From Pseudomonas asiatica (GTDB lineage Bacteria; Pseudomonadota; Gammaproteobacteria; Pseudomonadales; Pseudomonadaceae), in the NCBI RefSeq assembly GCF_040214835.1, contig NZ_CP157874.1, positions 4,483,501 through 4,547,500 on the forward strand: a DNA stretch of 64,000 nucleotides, written 5' to 3'. The position numbers and the translations under genes are program-made. How positions within the stretch are numbered: the stretch's first letter is position 1; each line of letters starts with the position of its first letter. Below are positions 61,263 to 64,000 of the stretch, in pieces. The notes beneath the pieces were generated by a model. That model saw only the letters and a list, made by a program, of their open reading frames with translations. It was not told the origin of the DNA and did not search any database.

Positions 61263-62906
61263 TTACACCGCCAGCGCGCGCTCACGCAGCTCGCTGTTGA
61301 GGATGCGGTCGTTCTCGCTGTAATCGACCGGGCAGTCGATCACGTGCACGCCCGGGGTCTTGATGCAGTGCTCGAGCAGCGGCAGCAGGCCTTCGGCGCT
61401 TTCCACGCGGTGGCCGTTGGCGCCGTAGGCTTCGGCGTACTTGACGAAGTCCGGGTTGCCGTAGTCCAGGCCGAAATCGGTGAAGCCCATGTTCGCCTGC
61501 TTCCAGCGGATCATGCCGTAGCCGTCGTCACGCAGGATCACCACGGTGATGTGCATGCCCAGGCGTACCGCAGTTTCCAGCTCCTGGCTGTTCATCATGA
61601 AGCCGCCGTCGCCGCAAACCGAGATCACCGGGCGGTCCGGGTGCACCAGGTGCGCGGCCATGGCCGATGGCAGGCCGGCGCCCATGGTCGCCAGGGCGTT
61701 GTCCAGCAGTACGGTGTTCGGCTTGTGCGCCTTGTAGTTGCGGGCGAACCAGATCTTGTAGATGCCGTTGTCCAGGGCAACGATGCCTTCGGATGGCAGC
61801 ACGCGACGGATATCGGCGACCATGCGCTGCGGGTAGACCGGGAAGCGGTTGTCGTCGGCACCTTCGGCGATCTGCGCTTCATTGGCTTCACGGATCGCCA
61901 TCAGGCGGGTGAAGTCCCAGTGTGTGGTGTCGGTCAGCGCTTCGCTGATCTGCCATACGGCGTTGGCGATGTCGCCGATCACTTCCACCTGCGGGAAGTA
62001 CACGGCATCGACTTCGGCGGAGCGGAAGTTGATGTGGATGACTTCGGTGCCGCCACGGACCATGAAGAACGGCGGCTTCTCGATCACGTCGTGGCCGATG
62101 TTGACGATCAGGTCGGCGGCTTCGACGGCGCGGTGCACGAAGTCACCCGACGACAGTGCGGCGTTGCCCAGGAAGCGCGGGTGACGCTCGTCGACCACAC
62201 CTTTGCCCATCTGGGTGGTGATGAACGGGATGCCGGTCTTGTCGATCAGCTGCTTGAGGACCTTGGCGGTCATCTTGCGGTTGGCGCCGGCGCCGATCAC
62301 CAGGATCGGGCTGCGAGCTTTCTGCAGTTTTTCCACGGCGGCTTCGATGGCCTTGTGCTCGGCCAGCGGGCGGCGGCTCAGGCTAGGCGGAATCGGCAGG
62401 CTTTCGGTCTGTTCGGCGGCGATGTCTTCCGGCAGCTCCAGGTGCACGGCCCCTGGCTTCTCTTCTTCGGCCAGGCGGAAGGCTTCGCGCATACGGGCCG
62501 GGATGTTGTCGGCCGAGGCGAACTGGTGGGTGTACTTGGTGATGGGGTCCATCATGCCGCACACGTCGATGATCTGGAAGCGGCCCTGCTTGGACTTCTT
62601 GATCGGCTTCTGGCCGGTGATCATCATCATCGGCATGCCGCCCAGGTAGGCATAGGCGCTGGCGGTGACCAGGTTGGTGGCGCCAGGGCCGAGGGTCGAC
62701 AGGCTGACGCCAGTCTTGCCGGTCAGGCGGCCGTAAGTGGCGGCCATGAAGCCTGCGGACTGCTCGTGACGGGTAAGTACCAGCTTGATCTTCGACTTGC
62801 GCAGAGATTCGAGCAGGTCGAGGTTTTCTTCACCGGGAATACCGAATACATACTCGACACCTTCGTTTTCCAGGCATTGCACAACGACATCGGCGGCCTT
62901 GGCCAT
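61263..62906 (-). CDS. Acetolactate synthase, catabolic (AlsS/BudB-like) type
   Basis: Thiamine diphosphate enzyme predicted to condense two pyruvates to 2-acetolactate. It has 547 residues. Catalytic Glu48 lies in LTRHEQSAGF, the opening is GIPGEENLDLLESL, and the ThDP motif is GDGGFMMNSQELETA near 436. There is no ilvN-like regulatory subunit beside it, and no FAD-type IlvB C-terminal features stand out, which favours the catabolic FAD-independent branch. No alsD/budA decarboxylase gene is adjacent in the window. ATG 62906 is preferred (MAKAADVVVQCLENEGVEYV); the frame is open 22 codons further. Confidence 0.87.
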   Translation of the reverse strand: MAKAADVVVQCLENEGVEYVFGIPGEENLDLLESLRKSKIKLVLTRHEQSAGFMAATYGRLTGKTGVSLSTLGPGATNLVTASAYAYLGGMPMMMITGQKPIKKSKQGRFQIIDVCGMMDPITKYTHQFASADNIPARMREAFRLAEEEKPGAVHLELPEDIAAEQTESLPIPPSLSRRPLAEHKAIEAAVEKLQKARSPILVIGAGANRKMTAKVLKQLIDKTGIPFITTQMGKGVVDERHPRFLGNAALSSGDFVHRAVEAADLIVNIGHDVIEKPPFFMVRGGTEVIHINFRSAEVDAVYFPQVEVIGDIANAVWQISEALTDTTHWDFTRLMAIREANEAQIAEGADDNRFPVYPQRMVADIRRVLPSEGIVALDNGIYKIWFARNYKAHKPNTVLLDNALATMGAGLPSAMAAHLVHPDRPVISVCGDGGFMMNSQELETAVRLGMHITVVILRDDGYGMIRWKQANMGFTDFGLDYGNPDFVKYAEAYGANGHRVESAEGLLPLLEHCIKTPGVHVIDCPVDYSENDRILNSELRERALAV

Positions 62907-63095
62907 CTTGCTTGCTACCTCAAGTGATGGGACGGTGGAAGTCCGGAAATGCGCAGCACGGTACGCTGGCATCGCTCAGCCCGGGGCCAGGAATGCCCCG
63001 AACCAAAGTCTTGACGTAGGGTGGGCGCGGGAAAGTCACGTGAATGTGACGGGAATATTGTCGCAGCCTGGGTATTGCGCGCTCAGAGTGGGAGT

Positions 63096-63195
63096 TGTGG
63101 GAGCGGGCGAGTCGAGGCGTCGAACCGCCGCGAACACCGGCGAAGCCGGTGCCATACACCGCGTCGTCTGCTTCGCGGGCGCGCCCGCTCCCACA
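63096..63195. repeat. REP-type inverted repeat related to the 18.1-kb array unit
   Basis: tgtgggagcgggcg ... cgcccgctcccaca arms with an internal aacaccggcgaagccggtgc hairpin and caccgcgtcgtctgcttcgc. It matches the unit repeated four times at 18066-18517. The 320-base stretch 62907-63233 otherwise holds only the acetolactate synthase promoter and the rRNA terminator. Confidence 0.85.
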
Positions 63196-63233
63196 GGGAC
63201 TGCGTATGCCCGGGATTTTTTGCACCACAAAGA

Positions 63234-63269
63234 CAAAACCCCTACCTGCATGCGCAGATAGGGGTTTTG
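63234..63269 (-). terminator. rRNA operon terminator
   Basis: CAAAACCCCTA / TAGGGGTTTTG outer stem with inner CTGC-ATGC-GCAG, one mismatch. It lies just past the 5S 3' end on the minus strand, followed by TCTTTGTG. Confidence 0.85.
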
Positions 63270-63276
63270 CGAAATG

Positions 63277-63396
63277 AATCTTGACGATGACCTACTCTCA
63301 CATGGGGAAACCCCACACTACCATCGGCGATGCATCGTTTCACTGCTGAGTTCGGGATGGGATCAGGTGGTTCCAATGCTCTATGGTCGTCAAGAA
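63277..63396 (-). rRNA. rrf: 5S ribosomal RNA
   Basis: About 120 bases. On the minus strand the sequence runs TTGACGACCATAGAGCATTG...CCTGATCCCATCCCGAACTC...GTGTGGGGTTTCCCCATGTG...GAGAGTAGGTCATCGTCAAG, characteristic of Pseudomonas 5S. End positions are approximate to a few bases. Confidence 0.95.
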
Positions 63397-63532
63397 ATTC
63401 TGTTGCCAGAATGTCCAGATGGACAGCCCAGCGAATTCGGATATGCGATATTTGTGATGTTGCGAACTTTCGGTTCTTTCGTCTTCACCACCACAATTTG
63501 GCTTTCGTGCGCAAATTGCTTGGGTGTTATAT

Positions 63533-64000
<468 letters not shown>

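Noticed and set aside
61009..61323. Short ORF downstream of the UPF0149 promoter region
   Set aside because: It runs into the REP element and has no ribosome site; no support for coding.
63397..63532. tRNA in the 23S-5S spacer
   Set aside because: No cloverleaf or T-loop motif is visible in the 136 bases.

Overview
The window looks like a chromosomal segment of a fluorescent Pseudomonas, most likely the P. putida group. The DNA is GC-rich. Nearly every operon boundary carries the REP-type palindromes typical of P. putida, built on gggagcgg or gggagcgggtt arms. The core gene order (dctA, phoQ-phoP-oprH, dienelactone hydrolase, PPTase, rstBA-like pair, nrdA, nrdB) is the one I recall from P. 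putida chromosomes. No sequence search was run, so family names rest on motifs, lengths and synteny.

Layout. 1-15 kb is core: the end of a DUF1456 gene, trmO, dctA (sigma-54 promoter visible), the oprH-phoP-phoQ operon behind a four-part PhoP-box array, a secreted dienelactone-hydrolase-like enzyme, a phosphopantetheinyl transferase, an RstB/RstA-like two-component pair, and nrdA/nrdB behind a 0.7-kb control region with paired NrdR-like boxes and a DnaA box. 15.2-18.5 kb is accessory. It holds an AT-rich ParA-like ATPase followed by a RelA/SpoT-type synthetase, a structured leader resembling phage ash regions with a 29-aa ORF, a BRO-N protein, and a four-fold 118-bp REP-type tandem array.

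18.6-56.2 kb is a complete type VI secretion cluster of the P. aeruginosa HSI-I type. The left arm (minus strand) reads fha, tssJ, tssK, tssL, tssM, tagF, pppA, ppkA, tagT, tagS, tagR, tagQ, then three unrecognised genes that look like an effector with membrane or lipoprotein partners. The right arm (plus strand) reads tssA, tssB, tssC, hcp, a Tae4-like amidase with its presumed immunity gene, tssE, tssF, tssG, clpV, vgrG, an EagR-type chaperone, an Rhs effector with an HHx-nuclease-like tip, and its presumed immunity gene. TagQRST-PpkA-PppA-Fha is the threonine-phosphorylation control module. TagF is a post-translational brake. The 5' leader of fha carries four ANGGA motifs that suggest Gac/Rsm control. 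The TagJ gene expected between hcp and tssE is missing, and the amidase/immunity pair sits in its place.

56.2-64 kb returns to core: a LysR regulator, a split-barrel/ferredoxin-reductase/ferredoxin fusion, a glutathione S-transferase, a YecA/UPF0149 protein, a catabolic-type acetolactate synthase, and the 3' end of an rRNA operon (5S and partial 23S) on the minus strand.
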